Shown here piece after piece: positions 27,232 to 36,311 of a stretch of 64,000 bases of DNA (positions are counted from its first letter, which is position 1; each line of letters opens with the position of its first letter). The stretch lies in the NCBI GenBank assembly GCA_946885605.1, contig CAMPGR010000001.1, positions 1 to 64,000 of the forward strand, read 5' to 3'. The DNA comes from an uncultured Pseudomonadota bacterium (GTDB lineage: Bacteria; Pseudomonadota; Gammaproteobacteria; Burkholderiales; SG8-41). The translations under genes and the position numbers were made by a program. A model generated the notes under the pieces. The model made no database searches. It was not told the DNA's origin and worked only from the letters and a program-made list of their open reading frames with translations.

Positions 27232-27951
27232 ATGTGCGGCCGCTATGTGAGTCCCGATGAGGCGGCGATCGAGCGCGCCTGGCATATCGGGCGGCACAGC
27301 AACACGCCGTTCGTGCGGCGCTTCAACGTTGCGCCGACCGCAGTCGTGCCCGTGCTGGGTTTCGACCGCGAAAGCGGCGCGCTCGAATTGACCGCCGCGC
27401 GCTGGGGTCTCGTCCCGCATTGGTGGAAGGACGCGCGTCCGCCCAATGCGAGCTTTAATGCGCGCGTTGAGGACGCTGCGGTGAAGCCGATGTGGCGCGA
27501 TGCGCTGCGCCGCTCACGCTGCCTCGTTCCTGCGGTGGGCTGGTACGAGTGGCAGGACTCGAGCGCAGCGGCGAGCGTCAGCGCGCACACGCGCCGCGCC
27601 AAGCAGCCTTATTTCATCGTCCGGCGCGACCGGCGGCTCTTGTGTTTCGCCGGCGTGCTGTCGCGTTGGGTCGATCCGGACACCGGCGAAGCGGTGCGAA
27701 GCTGCGCGATCCTGACGAGTGCGGCGAAAGGGACGCTCGCAGCGATACACGAGAGGATGCCGGTCGTTGCGCCCGACGCATTGCACGCAGGGTGGCTCGA
27801 TCCTCAGGCGACGGGCGTGGCAAAGATGACGGCGCTCCTTGCCGCCGGCATGGTGGAAGGCCTCGAGTGTTACCGCGTCAGCGCGCGCGTGAACGACGCC
27901 CGTGCCGACGGTCCCGAACTGATCGAGCCGGCGGCAGCGAACGGTCACTGA
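27232..27951 (+). CDS. SOS response-associated peptidase family (SRAP/YedK) protein
   Basis: This 239-aa protein is of the YedK/HMCES type, which forms a covalent link to abasic sites in single-stranded DNA through Cys2. It begins MCGRYVSP, keeps the NVAPT motif, the SFNARVE asparagine/glutamate segment, CLVPAVGWYEW and a late His in AIHERMPV. The start is fixed because Cys must be residue 2. An amine oxidase gene begins eight bases after the stop. Confidence 0.95.
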   Translation: MCGRYVSPDEAAIERAWHIGRHSNTPFVRRFNVAPTAVVPVLGFDRESGALELTAARWGLVPHWWKDARPPNASFNARVEDAAVKPMWRDALRRSRCLVPAVGWYEWQDSSAAASVSAHTRRAKQPYFIVRRDRRLLCFAGVLSRWVDPDTGEAVRSCAILTSAAKGTLAAIHERMPVVAPDALHAGWLDPQATGVAKMTALLAAGMVEGLECYRVSARVNDARADGPELIEPAAANGH

Positions 27952-27959
27952 AGCGCGCG

Positions 27960-29351
27960 ATGGCGAAGCCCGACTACGACGCGCTGGTGATCGGCGCCGG
28001 CGCGGCAGGGCTCGCCGCATCGGTCGAGCTCGCGCGCGCCGGGCAATCGGCATTACTCCTCGAAGCGCGCGATCGCATCGGCGGACGCTGCCATACGCTC
28101 GAGGTCCCGGGGCTCGCCGTCCCGGTGGAGCTCGGCGCCGAGTTCATCCACGGATGGCCGATTGCGACGCTGGCCCTGCTGGAGAGAGCGGGCACGGCGG
28201 CGGTCGATGCACCGCGCAAGCCCTGGCTGTTGGAGAACGGAAGGCTCACCGCGCGCGGGGACTTCTTCGCGGAAATACAAGAGGCGATGAGGGCAAGCCA
28301 CGCGCTTGCGCAACGCGACCTCACCTTCGATGCCTTTCTCGACCGCGCGCTGCGCGGCACGCTTTCGGAGGAGGCGCGTGCGTACGCCCGCATGCTGGTG
28401 CAAGGCTACGACGCCGCGGATCCGGCGCGCGCGAGCGCAAGGGCGATCGTGGAGGAGTGGAGCAACGCGGCGTCCGGCAATGCGCTTGCGCGTCCGCTTC
28501 GCGGTTACGGCCCGCTGCTCGCCCTTCTGCACGGCATGCTGGCGGGCAGCAGCGTCGCGACCAAGCTGCAGACCGTGGTTCGCGCGGTCGAGTGGAAGCG
28601 CGGCGCGGTTCGCATCGACGCTCTGTCGGGCGGCCGCGTTTTGCGCGCAACCGCCGCGCGCGCCATCATCACGCTCCCCGTTGGCGTGCTGCAGTGCCGG
28701 CGCGATATGCCGGGCGCCGTGCGTTTCACCCCGGCATTGGGCGGCAAGCTGCCCGCGCTGCGGCGCCTGGGCGCGGGGCCGGTCACCAAAGTCGCGCTTC
28801 ATTTTCGCCGCGCCTTCTGGGAAACGCTCGAACGCGGCCGCTACCGTGACGCGACGTTCTTTCATGCGCCGGATGCGCCGTTTCCGACGTTGTGGACCGC
28901 TCTGCCGGTACGGGCGCCACTCCTCGTCGCATGGGCCGGCGGACCGATTGCCGCGCGCATGACGCGGCTCACGCTTCCGCATCTCGTGCAGCGCGCGCTC
29001 GAGAGCGTGCGGCACGTATTCGGCGAGCAACTGGACCCCGGTCCCGAGCTCGTGAATGCGTATGTGCACGACTGGCAACGTGACCCTCACGCGCGCGGGG
29101 CGTACAGCTACGTGCTCGTGGGCGGCGCGAAGGCACGCGCGGTGCTGGCCGCGTCGCTTGCCCGGACACTGTACTTCGCAGGCGAAGCGACTGATGTGGA
29201 AGGCGAAGCGGGCACAGTGGCCGGTGCGCTGCAGAGCGGGACGCGGGCTGCGCGCGAACTGTTGTCCGCTTTGATGGGGCCGCGCGCGCCGTTAAGGCCG
29301 GCGGCCGACCTGTCGGCAGGCTGTATCGCGGCGCGCCGGTTTAGGCGGTAG
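27960..29351 (+). CDS. FAD-dependent amine oxidase
   Basis: This 463-aa flavoprotein of the monoamine/polyamine oxidase family opens with the dinucleotide-binding motif VIGAGAAGLAASVELARAG, followed by EARDRIGGRCHT. The substrate-side motif VELGAEFIHG comes next. The C-terminal FAD signature LYFAGEATDVEGEAGTVAGALQSG is intact. It oxidises amines to imines with oxygen or another acceptor; the substrate is unknown. It is probably cotranscribed with the SRAP gene, a pairing that gives no functional hint. Confidence 0.9.
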   Translation: MAKPDYDALVIGAGAAGLAASVELARAGQSALLLEARDRIGGRCHTLEVPGLAVPVELGAEFIHGWPIATLALLERAGTAAVDAPRKPWLLENGRLTARGDFFAEIQEAMRASHALAQRDLTFDAFLDRALRGTLSEEARAYARMLVQGYDAADPARASARAIVEEWSNAASGNALARPLRGYGPLLALLHGMLAGSSVATKLQTVVRAVEWKRGAVRIDALSGGRVLRATAARAIITLPVGVLQCRRDMPGAVRFTPALGGKLPALRRLGAGPVTKVALHFRRAFWETLERGRYRDATFFHAPDAPFPTLWTALPVRAPLLVAWAGGPIAARMTRLTLPHLVQRALESVRHVFGEQLDPGPELVNAYVHDWQRDPHARGAYSYVLVGGAKARAVLAASLARTLYFAGEATDVEGEAGTVAGALQSGTRAARELLSALMGPRAPLRPAADLSAGCIAARRFRR

Positions 29352-29418
29352 ACTACGCTGCCATCTTGCCCGGGGTAAGGGTACGACGTCGAGGTTTCAT
29401 AAAACGAGGAGGAGTGAA

Positions 29419-30417
29419 ATGCTGAAAGCAGCACTGCGGTGCATTCGTTTACGGATCCGTCCCTTGCTTCTGGCCGCGTGCGCGCTGGCGGTGGGTGCGG
29501 CGAGTGCGCAGCAATATCCCAGCAAACCGGTGCGCATCATGGTCGGCTACTCACCCGGCGGCGGGGTCGATACGACGGCGCGCATCGTTGCCGCAGCGCT
29601 GAGCGAGCTCTGGGGGGCCAACGTGCTGGTTGAAAACCGGCCCGGCGCCGCGGGCAATATCGCGACGGAAGCAACTGCGCGCGCCGCGCCCGACGGCCAC
29701 ACGCTCGTCCTCTGCAATATCGGTTCGCACAGCGTCACGCCGGCGCGCTTCCGCAAGCGGCTCACCTATGATCCGATCGCGGACTTCGCCTTTCCGGCGA
29801 TGATCGGCGGCGTGCCGAACGTCTTCATGGTCCATCCCTCGATGCCCACCCGCAACCTGAAGGAGTTCGTCGCCTACGCCAAAGCGCATCCCGGGAAGGT
29901 GAACTTCGGCTCTTCGGGTGTAGGCGCTTCGCCTCATCTTTCCATCGAGCTCTTCAAGATGATGGCGGGCATCGACATCGTCCATGTGCCGTACAAGGGC
30001 GCGGCTGCCGCGCTCGCCGACGTGATGAGCGGTCACATGGAATCGTCGGTGGGCAACCTCGCCGGCGGGCCGCTCGGCGCGATCCGCGCAAAGAAGGTCC
30101 GGGCGCTCGGCGTCACCTCCGCCAAGCGTAACGCGCAGGTGCCGGAAGTCCCCACTTTCGCCGAGCAGGGGTTCCCGGACTACGACGTGACGGGTTGGTA
30201 TGGGCTGTGCACTCAATCGCGGGTGCCGCAGGCAATCATCACCAAGATCAATACGGATCTCAACAAGCTGCTTGCGCAAGGCACGCTGCGACGCCGGCTC
30301 GAGGAGCAGGGCATCGCCGTTTCCACGACAACACCGCAGGGCTTTGCGGCGCACGTCAAGACGGAGATCGCCCGCTGGGCCCAGGTCGTGCAGCAGGCAA
30401 AGCTCGAGGCGGAATAG
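29419..30417 (+). CDS. Bug/TctC-family tripartite tricarboxylate receptor
   Basis: This 332-aa periplasmic substrate-binding protein belongs to the Bug (TctC) family, very abundant in betaproteobacteria. A basic N-terminus and a hydrophobic signal peptide ending AASAQQ precede the family motif YPSKPVRIMVGYSPGGGVDTTAR. VENRPGAAGNIA and VPYKGAAAALADVMSGH follow. The ATG is preceded by GAGGAGTG. No TctA/TctB membrane genes lie nearby, as is usual for orphan Bug receptors. The ligand is probably a carboxylate, but cannot be predicted. Confidence 0.93.
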   Translation: MLKAALRCIRLRIRPLLLAACALAVGAASAQQYPSKPVRIMVGYSPGGGVDTTARIVAAALSELWGANVLVENRPGAAGNIATEATARAAPDGHTLVLCNIGSHSVTPARFRKRLTYDPIADFAFPAMIGGVPNVFMVHPSMPTRNLKEFVAYAKAHPGKVNFGSSGVGASPHLSIELFKMMAGIDIVHVPYKGAAAALADVMSGHMESSVGNLAGGPLGAIRAKKVRALGVTSAKRNAQVPEVPTFAEQGFPDYDVTGWYGLCTQSRVPQAIITKINTDLNKLLAQGTLRRRLEEQGIAVSTTTPQGFAAHVKTEIARWAQVVQQAKLEAE

Positions 30418-30451
30418 CGCTGCATTCAGGCCTCGGCGGGCGAAAAATTTA

Positions 30452-30486
30452 CAAGGCGGCGCCGCGCTCGCTGCGCCGGCGCCTTG
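30452..30486 (+). terminator. Possible terminator hairpin after the Bug receptor
   Basis: CAAGGCG pairs perfectly with CGCCTTG around a GC-rich interior, 35 bases past the stop. The downstream side is A-rich rather than T-rich, so termination on the plus strand is uncertain. Confidence 0.3.
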
Positions 30487-30576
30487 AAAGAAAACGCCTT
30501 TCCCGCTGGGGATGGCGTCCGGTCCCGTGGTATGGAGTTTGCTCTTCGGTCAGGCGTTTAACTGAAGGAGAAGACC

Positions 30577-31056
30577 ATGCCACGCAAACCGTCCAAGACC
30601 GACGCGCTGTCCATGCTGAAGGCGGATCACGACAAGGTCCGCAAGATGTTCAAGGATTTCGAGAAGCTCGATTCCGGGGACTCTGAGGAAAAGGCGCAGC
30701 TGGTGAAGCAGGCCTGCACCGAGCTCAAGGTCCATAGCCAGGTCGAGAACGAGATCGTATATCCCGCGATCCGCGAGTCGATCCACGACGATGAGCTCAT
30801 GGACGAGGCGCTGGTCGAGCATCAGCTGGCGGAGGAACTCATCTCCCAGCTCGAGCAGATGCAGCCGGGCGACGACATGTACGACGCGAAGTTCATCGTT
30901 CTCGGCGAGTACGTCGATCATCACATTGCGGAAGAGCAGAAGGAAATGTTCCCCAAGGCGAGAAAGGCGAAGATCGATCTCGTCGGCCTCGGCGAGCGGA
31001 TCGCCCAGCGCAAGAACGAGCTCATGAACACGGAGTCGGCGGCGCTCCTCGAATAG
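30577..31056 (+). CDS. Hemerythrin HHE domain protein
   Basis: This 159-aa helical protein has the diiron-binding His/Glu pattern of HHE cation-binding proteins: a His in LKADHDKVRKMF, then HSQVENEIVYP, EHQLAEELI and DHHIAEEQKEMFP. A basic N-terminus (MPRKPSKTDAL) precedes it. Such proteins bind oxygen, NO or iron, or take part in stress protection. It begins behind GAAGGAGAAG and is convergent with a YghA-like SDR, ten bases apart. Confidence 0.92.
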   Translation: MPRKPSKTDALSMLKADHDKVRKMFKDFEKLDSGDSEEKAQLVKQACTELKVHSQVENEIVYPAIRESIHDDELMDEALVEHQLAEELISQLEQMQPGDDMYDAKFIVLGEYVDHHIAEEQKEMFPKARKAKIDLVGLGERIAQRKNELMNTESAALLE

Positions 31057-31066
31057 TCGAGGCGCT

Positions 31067-31984
31067 CTAACTGCCGGCGGCCTCGCCGCCCGCCACCAGC
31101 AGCACGATGCCGGTGATAAACGAAGAGTCCGCGTCCGAGGCGAGAAACACGTAGGCGGGGGCGACCTCCTCCGGCTGCGCGGGCCGTCCAAGCGGAGTCG
31201 ACTTGCCGAACTCAGCAACCTGCTCGGGGCTCAGACCGGGGTCGGCCGGATTGAGAGGCGTCCACACCGGACCCGCCGCGACCGCGTTGACCCGGATACC
31301 CCGGTCGGCCGCGTATAGCGCGAGCGACTTGGTGAATGCGTTGATCGCGCCTTTGGTCGAGGAGTAATCGAGCAGCGCCTTGGATCCCCTGATCGCCGTT
31401 ATCGAGCTCGTCGCGATGATGGCGCTCCCCGGCTTCATATGGCGCAGCGCGGCGCGCGAGAGAAAGAAGTAGGCGTACATGTCCGTGCGGAACGTGCGGT
31501 CGAATTCTTCGTCGGTGATTTCCGCGATGTCATGCTTGCGACGCTGGTAGGCCGCGTTCGAGACGAGGATATCGAGCGCGCCGAATTCGGTCACGGTTTT
31601 CTCCACGGCTTCGTTGCAGGTCGACGCTTGGCTCAGGTCTCCTGGGAGGAGCAGGCAGCGCCGCCGCTCCGCCTCCACTGCGCGTCGCGTCTCCTCGGCA
31701 TCCTGCTGCTCGGCCGGCAGATAGCTGATCGCGACATCCGCTCCTTCGCGTGCATAGAGCACCGCGACCGCGCGACCTATGCCGGAATCGCCGCCCGTGA
31801 CGAGCGCCGTCCTGCCCTCCAGCTTGCCGGCGGCGCGATAGCGTCGTGCCTCGTAGCGCGGACGCGGCCTGAGGTCCGCCTCGCTGCCTGGCGGCTGCTG
31901 GTGTTGCTCGGGGAAGGGCGGCTTCGGTTCGTCACGCATCTGTAGCGCGCCGGGTGCGCTTCGGTCCTGTTTCACTTCGCTCAT
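31067..31984 (-). CDS. YghA-like short-chain dehydrogenase
   Basis: This 305-aa SDR has a 45-residue N-terminal extension containing PPFPEQHQQPPGSE, as in the YghA-type group often found with stress genes. The cofactor motif is TGGDSGIGRAVA, and the catalytic set is intact (Ser in IIATSSITA, then YSSTK). It would reduce or oxidise an alcohol or aldehyde with NAD(P). Its ATG overlaps the stop of a small Cys-rich gene (ATGA), so the two are translationally coupled. Confidence 0.9.
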   Translation of the reverse strand: MSEVKQDRSAPGALQMRDEPKPPFPEQHQQPPGSEADLRPRPRYEARRYRAAGKLEGRTALVTGGDSGIGRAVAVLYAREGADVAISYLPAEQQDAEETRRAVEAERRRCLLLPGDLSQASTCNEAVEKTVTEFGALDILVSNAAYQRRKHDIAEITDEEFDRTFRTDMYAYFFLSRAALRHMKPGSAIIATSSITAIRGSKALLDYSSTKGAINAFTKSLALYAADRGIRVNAVAAGPVWTPLNPADPGLSPEQVAEFGKSTPLGRPAQPEEVAPAYVFLASDADSSFITGIVLLVAGGEAAGS

Positions 31985-32187
31985 AACATATTCTCCTCAC
32001 TGTCCCGAAGTTCGGTTTCGTCCCTGCGCCGGCACTCCGGATGACCGCACTCGCAAACCTCTCCCTGCTCTTCGGTACCCGGCTGCTGGTCGGCACGGGC
32101 GCAGTATTCGCAGCAATAGGCGAGGCTTGGTTCCACGGTGCAGGTGCATGATTCATGTCGGCACCGGTTCGCAGGTGCAGCAGCCAC
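31981..32187 (-). CDS. Small Cys-rich metallothionein-like protein
   Basis: This 68-aa protein starts at a GTG (32187) exactly six bases after AAGGAG. It contains nine Cys and two flanking His within about 45 residues: CRHESCTC, YCCEYC and CECGHPEC. This resembles small bacterial metal-binding proteins of the metallothionein type, which hold zinc, cadmium or copper in thiolate clusters. Its stop overlaps the start of the SDR downstream, and a GAGGAG near its end serves as the ribosome site for that SDR. It is hidden inside a longer open frame whose upstream part looks non-coding. Confidence 0.7.
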   Translation of the reverse strand: MAAAPANRCRHESCTCTVEPSLAYCCEYCARADQQPGTEEQGEVCECGHPECRRRDETELRDSEENML

Positions 32188-32535
32188 GGAAGACTCCTTG
32201 CGGAGACGGGCGAGAGCGAACGCGAAGCAATCCGCATGCCGGCGTCTCCTGATCGACACGGTGGCAGTGCCCGTGCCGCCGCCGGTAAATCTTACGCGGC
32301 GCCCAGTGAAAAAACTGCTTTCCGTGCGCTGCGCGGCGCGAGGCATGACGGCTGAAAGAAACGATTGCACGAGCAGTAGCGGCGGCGAGAAGCGCTATAG
32401 AGCCCGGCTGCTTCCTGGAGAAGAAGTGGCATGCGGTTTGCTGTAACCCTACACGCCGTTCTTCCCGCCTTCGATCGCAGCGCGCTCCAGGCGATGCGGA
32501 AGCGCGCGCAAAGCCAGCCTTGAGACAGGAGTGCT
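32188..32535. other. Divergent intergenic region
   Basis: This 348-base gap separates the reverse metallothionein-like/SDR pair from the forward glycan cluster. I see no gene, repeat or terminator in it. Promoters for both directions are expected here, but no clear -35/-10 pair stands out. Confidence 0.4.
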
Positions 32536-33846
32536 ATGGCCAGAAAGATCGCAATCATCAGTGATCACGCTTCGCCGCTCGCGATTGCCGGCGGAAATGA
32601 CAGCGGCGGGCAGAACATCTATGTGGCGAGCATCGCGCGTCATGTGCATGCCCTGGGATACACGCTCGATATCTTCACGCGACGCGATAATCCCGCCCTG
32701 CCGGAAGTCGTGGAGTTGAAGAAGGGCTTACGCATCGTTCACGTGCGTGCGGGACCCGAGTATCCGCTGCGCAAGGAGTCGATGCTGCCCGTCATGCCGG
32801 AATTCACGGCGCGCCTCGCGGAGCACTGCCATGCGGACGGCGGATATGACCTCGTGCATGCGAACTTCTTCATGTCCGGGCTCGTCGCTCTGAAGTTGAA
32901 AGCGCTTTTCGGCATCCCGTTTGTCGTCACCTTTCACGCCCTGGGCCGCGTGCGGCGCCTGCACCAGCGCGGGGCCGATGAGTTCCCCGACGAGCGGATC
33001 GACATCGAGGACCGCATCGTCGAGCAGGCTGCGACGGTCATCGCGGAATGTCCGCAGGATTGCGTGGACCTGATCTCCCTCTACGGGGCGGAACGGGAGA
33101 GAATCCGCATCATTCCCTGCGGTTTCGATGCGCGCGAATTCTGGCCGGTGCGCCGCGCCTTTGCGCGCCGGCTCCTCGGCTTCGACAAAGACGAGCCGAT
33201 CGTTCTCCATGTCGGCCGCATCGTGCCGCGGAAAGGGGTGGACAACCTCATCCGGGCGCTGGGGCGCCTTGCGCGCAGCGCCGGCATACGCCCGCGGCTC
33301 ATCGTGGTGGGCGGCAATTCCGACGCACCGGACTGCGCGGCGACGCCGGAGCTTGCGCGGCTGCAGGACATCGCGGAGACCGAGGGCGTGCGCGAACAGA
33401 CGCTCTTCACCGGGCGGCGCAGCCGCGAAGTGCTCAAGCTCTATTACAGCGCCGCGGACGTGTTCGTCACGACGCCCTGGTACGAGCCGTTCGGCATCAC
33501 GCCGCTCGAGGCGATGGCGTGCGGCACGCCGGTCATCGGCTCGGCGGTGGGTGGAATCAAGCACACGGTGCTCGACGGCGCGACAGGGTATCTCGTCCCC
33601 CCCAACGATCCGGATGCGCTGGCGGCCCGGCTCGCGCATCTCTACGGCAATCCGGCGCTGCTGACGAAATTGGGACACAAAGGCCTGCAGCGCGCGCACG
33701 CGCACTTCACCTGGGAGCAGGTGTCGCGCTCCATGGCGTCGCTCTACGACGAAGTTGCCCCCCGGCCGGTCGCAGCCTTCGACGCAGAAAAGCGCCTGCC
33801 CGCGCCACGGCTCTTCAGCGAACCGAGCGGACTTCCGGCGCCGTGA
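32536..33846 (+). CDS. GT4-family glycosyltransferase (sucrose-phosphate-synthase-like)
   Basis: This 436-aa GT-B glycosyltransferase opens with the nucleotide-sugar/acceptor loop GGNDSGGQNIYV, similar to sucrose-phosphate synthases and MshA-type enzymes. It has the donor-binding VLHVGRIVPRKGVDNLI and the retaining-GT motif EPFGITPLEAMACGTPVIGS. It is the first gene of a forward run of overlapping genes, and its stop overlaps the start of the next. It probably transfers a hexose or heptose in cell-surface glycan synthesis; a soluble compatible-solute product is the main alternative. Confidence 0.88.
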   Translation: MARKIAIISDHASPLAIAGGNDSGGQNIYVASIARHVHALGYTLDIFTRRDNPALPEVVELKKGLRIVHVRAGPEYPLRKESMLPVMPEFTARLAEHCHADGGYDLVHANFFMSGLVALKLKALFGIPFVVTFHALGRVRRLHQRGADEFPDERIDIEDRIVEQAATVIAECPQDCVDLISLYGAERERIRIIPCGFDAREFWPVRRAFARRLLGFDKDEPIVLHVGRIVPRKGVDNLIRALGRLARSAGIRPRLIVVGGNSDAPDCAATPELARLQDIAETEGVREQTLFTGRRSREVLKLYYSAADVFVTTPWYEPFGITPLEAMACGTPVIGSAVGGIKHTVLDGATGYLVPPNDPDALAARLAHLYGNPALLTKLGHKGLQRAHAHFTWEQVSRSMASLYDEVAPRPVAAFDAEKRLPAPRLFSEPSGLPAP

Positions 33847-34568
33847 AAACGCTCGAGCACAGCGTTGCAATCGTGACGGGCGGTGGACGCGGGCTCGGCG
33901 CTGAAATCTCGCGCATGCTGGCTGAGGAGCGCGCCGTCGTAGCGATCGCCGATATCGATATCGAGCGCGCGCGTGCGCTCGCGGACACCCTCGAGCGCGA
34001 AGGCGCCCGCTGCGCGGCTCAGAAGCTCGATGTGCGAAGCGAAACGGACGCGCAGGCGTGCATACGCGAGGTGCGCGAGCGTTTCGGGCGCGTGGACATC
34101 CTCGTCAACAACGCGGCAGTGGACTATACGTTGCCGCTGGACGAGCTCACCGTCGCGCAGTGGGATGCGGTCATCTCGACCAACCTGCGCGGCCCCTTTC
34201 TGCTCGCCAAGTATGCGAGCGCGGTGATGGCGCAGCAGGGCGGCGGGCATATCGTCAACATCGCCTCGACCGCGTCGCGCCGCGCGTGGCCCAACGCCTC
34301 GGCCTATCACGCGAGCAAGTGGGGCCTCCTCGGTTTGAGCCATGCGCTCCATGCGGAGCTGCGTCCGCGGCGCATCAAAGTGAGCGCGGTCATTGCGGGC
34401 GGCATGCGCACCCCGTTCCTGCTCGACCGCTTTCCCGACATCGATCCCGCCGTGCTTCAGGATCCCGCGCACGTGGCCGCGGCGGTCAAGTTCGTGCTCA
34501 CCCAGCCGGACGAGACCGTTATTCCCGAAGTGATGGTGCTGCCGATGCGCGAGACCTCGTGGCCGTAA
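33843..34568 (+). CDS. Short-chain dehydrogenase in glycan cluster
   Basis: This 241-aa classical SDR has TGGGRGLGAEISRML, VNNAAVDYTLP, the catalytic Ser in NIASTAS and YHASKWGL. It starts at a GTG overlapping the stop of the upstream glycosyltransferase (GTGA) and its own stop overlaps the next ATG (TAATG). It is therefore part of a tightly coupled operon with the heptose-phosphatase-like gene. A sugar-nucleotide or sugar-phosphate reductase role is inferred from context only. Confidence 0.88.
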   Translation: MKTLEHSVAIVTGGGRGLGAEISRMLAEERAVVAIADIDIERARALADTLEREGARCAAQKLDVRSETDAQACIREVRERFGRVDILVNNAAVDYTLPLDELTVAQWDAVISTNLRGPFLLAKYASAVMAQQGGGHIVNIASTASRRAWPNASAYHASKWGLLGLSHALHAELRPRRIKVSAVIAGGMRTPFLLDRFPDIDPAVLQDPAHVAAAVKFVLTQPDETVIPEVMVLPMRETSWP

Positions 34569-35152
34569 TGCAGGGCGATCGCGCGGTCTTCGTGGACAAG
34601 GATGGCACGCTCATCGAGGATGTGCCGTACAACGTGGACCCCGTGCAGATTCGCTTCACGCCGCGCGCGGTGGAAGGTCTGCGGCTCCTCGCCGACCGGG
34701 GGTATCGGCTCTTCATCGTCTCGAACCAGCCGGGCGTTGCGCTCGGCCGCTTTGCCGAAGCGGCACTCGAGACGGTGGAGCGCCATATCAGCGGCGAGCT
34801 GCGTGACCACGGCATCCGCCTCGATGGTTTCTATTACTGCCCGCATCTGCCGCACGGCGCGATACCACGCTATGCGATTGCATGCGGTTGTCGCAAGCCC
34901 GGCAGCGGGCTGCTCGAGCGCGCGGCGCGCGACCACGGCATCAAGCTTACGCGATCCTGGATGGTGGGCGACATCCTCGATGACATCGAAGCGGGCCGGC
35001 GTGCGTGCTGTCGCACCATACTCATCAACAACGGCAACGAGACCGAATGGGACCTGACCGGGGAGCGCTGGCCCGAGGCGCTCGCAGACGATCTGCTGGC
35101 GGCGGCGCAGATCATACTCGCGAGCGGCGCAGGAAGCCGGGCGCCGTCATGA
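34568..35152 (+). CDS. gmhB: HAD-IIIA phosphatase, GmhB-like (heptose bisphosphate phosphatase)
   Basis: This 194-aa HAD phosphatase matches the D-glycero-D-manno-heptose-1,7-bisphosphate 7-phosphatase family. The nucleophile motif is FVDKDGTLIED, motif II is IVSNQPGVALG, the zinc-binding loop is CPHLPHG followed by CGCRKP, and the final acidic motif is MVGDILDDIEAG. It removes the 7-phosphate during ADP- or GDP-heptose synthesis. The start ATG overlaps the upstream stop, and its own stop overlaps the next start. Presence beside GT9 genes supports a heptose role. Confidence 0.88.
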   Translation: MQGDRAVFVDKDGTLIEDVPYNVDPVQIRFTPRAVEGLRLLADRGYRLFIVSNQPGVALGRFAEAALETVERHISGELRDHGIRLDGFYYCPHLPHGAIPRYAIACGCRKPGSGLLERAARDHGIKLTRSWMVGDILDDIEAGRRACCRTILINNGNETEWDLTGERWPEALADDLLAAAQIILASGAGSRAPS

Positions 35153-36297
35153 GTTCCCTGCGCGGTGCATGCGGCTGGCCTGCTGCGCGGCGCGTGCTGT
35201 GCGTGCGCCTCGACGGGATGGGCGACGTGCTCATGACGACGCCGGCGATGCGTGCGTTTCGCGAGTCGGGGAGCAACTGCAGCCTCACGCTCCTCACCTC
35301 GCGCGCCGGAGCGGCGATCGCGCCTTTCATTCGCGAAGTCGATGAAGTGATCGAGTTCACCGCGCCGTGGATGAAACCGGCGGGCGGCGGGCGTGAAGAC
35401 GATACGGCGCTCATCGGCGCGCTCGAGAACCGGCGCTTCGATGCGGCCGTCATCTTTACGGCGTACAGCCAGAGCCCGCTTCCGGCGGCCTACCTTTGCC
35501 ATCTCGCCGGCATCCCCTTGCGGCTCGCCCACTGCCGGGAGAATCCGTACCACCTCCTTACAGACTGGGTACCCGAGCCGGAACCGCAGCGCTGGATACG
35601 GCACGAAGTCCGGCGTCATCTCGATCTGGCATCGCACGTGGGGTGCCGGACCGCGGACGAGCGGCTCTCGTTCGCCGTGCCGGCGCGCGCCCGTCGAAGC
35701 GTTGCGGCGCATCTTCGCGCGCTCGGACTCGAGGCCCGGGCGCCCCTCATCGTCGTTCATCCCGGAGCAAGCGCGCCCTCGCGACGCTATCCGGGTGCGG
35801 GCTTCGCGCGCGCCGCGGACGTCCTTTTGAAACGCGTGGGCGGCGCGGTGGTATTCACCGGCAGTGCAGACGAAATCGAGCTCATCGACAGCGTACAAAG
35901 CGCAATGAGTGAAGAGTCGTACTCGCTTGCGGGAAGGCTCGCCCTTGGAGAACTCGGGGCGCTCATCGCAAGGGCGGCACTGCTCATCGCCAACAATACC
36001 GGGCCGGTGCATATCGCCGCCGCGCTCGGCACGCCGGTCGTCGATCTCTACGCGCTCACCAATCCGCAGCACACGCCGTGGCAGGTGCGCAGCGAAGTGC
36101 TGTTCGCCGATGTGCCGTGCCGGTTCTGCTACAAGAGCGTGTGCCCCGCAGGTCATCACGCGTGCTTGACGCGCGTGGCACCGGAAGCCGTGGCGGACGC
36201 GGCCGAGCGGCTGCTCAAGAACGAAACGCCGCTGCTGCAGGAGGCCTCGCGAAATCTCGCGACGACGCTGCTCGAGCGGGGCGCAGTCTTTACATAG
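35149..36297 (+). CDS. GT9-family (heptosyltransferase-like) glycosyltransferase 1
   Basis: This 382-aa inverting GT-B enzyme of family 9 has the N-terminal VLCVRLDGMGDVLMTTPAMRAF and the donor-site VHPGASAPSRRYP. The C-terminal LIANNTGPVHIAAALGTPVVDLY is followed by a Cys-containing tail (CRFCYKSVCP). Family members add ADP-heptose to LPS core or to other glycans. ATGA overlaps the upstream gmhB-like stop. This is one of four GT9 genes in the window. Confidence 0.92.
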   Translation: MSSLRGACGWPAARRVLCVRLDGMGDVLMTTPAMRAFRESGSNCSLTLLTSRAGAAIAPFIREVDEVIEFTAPWMKPAGGGREDDTALIGALENRRFDAAVIFTAYSQSPLPAAYLCHLAGIPLRLAHCRENPYHLLTDWVPEPEPQRWIRHEVRRHLDLASHVGCRTADERLSFAVPARARRSVAAHLRALGLEARAPLIVVHPGASAPSRRYPGAGFARAADVLLKRVGGAVVFTGSADEIELIDSVQSAMSEESYSLAGRLALGELGALIARAALLIANNTGPVHIAAALGTPVVDLYALTNPQHTPWQVRSEVLFADVPCRFCYKSVCPAGHHACLTRVAPEAVADAAERLLKNETPLLQEASRNLATTLLERGAVFT

Positions 36298-36311
36298 ACG
36301 AGCGACGGCCT

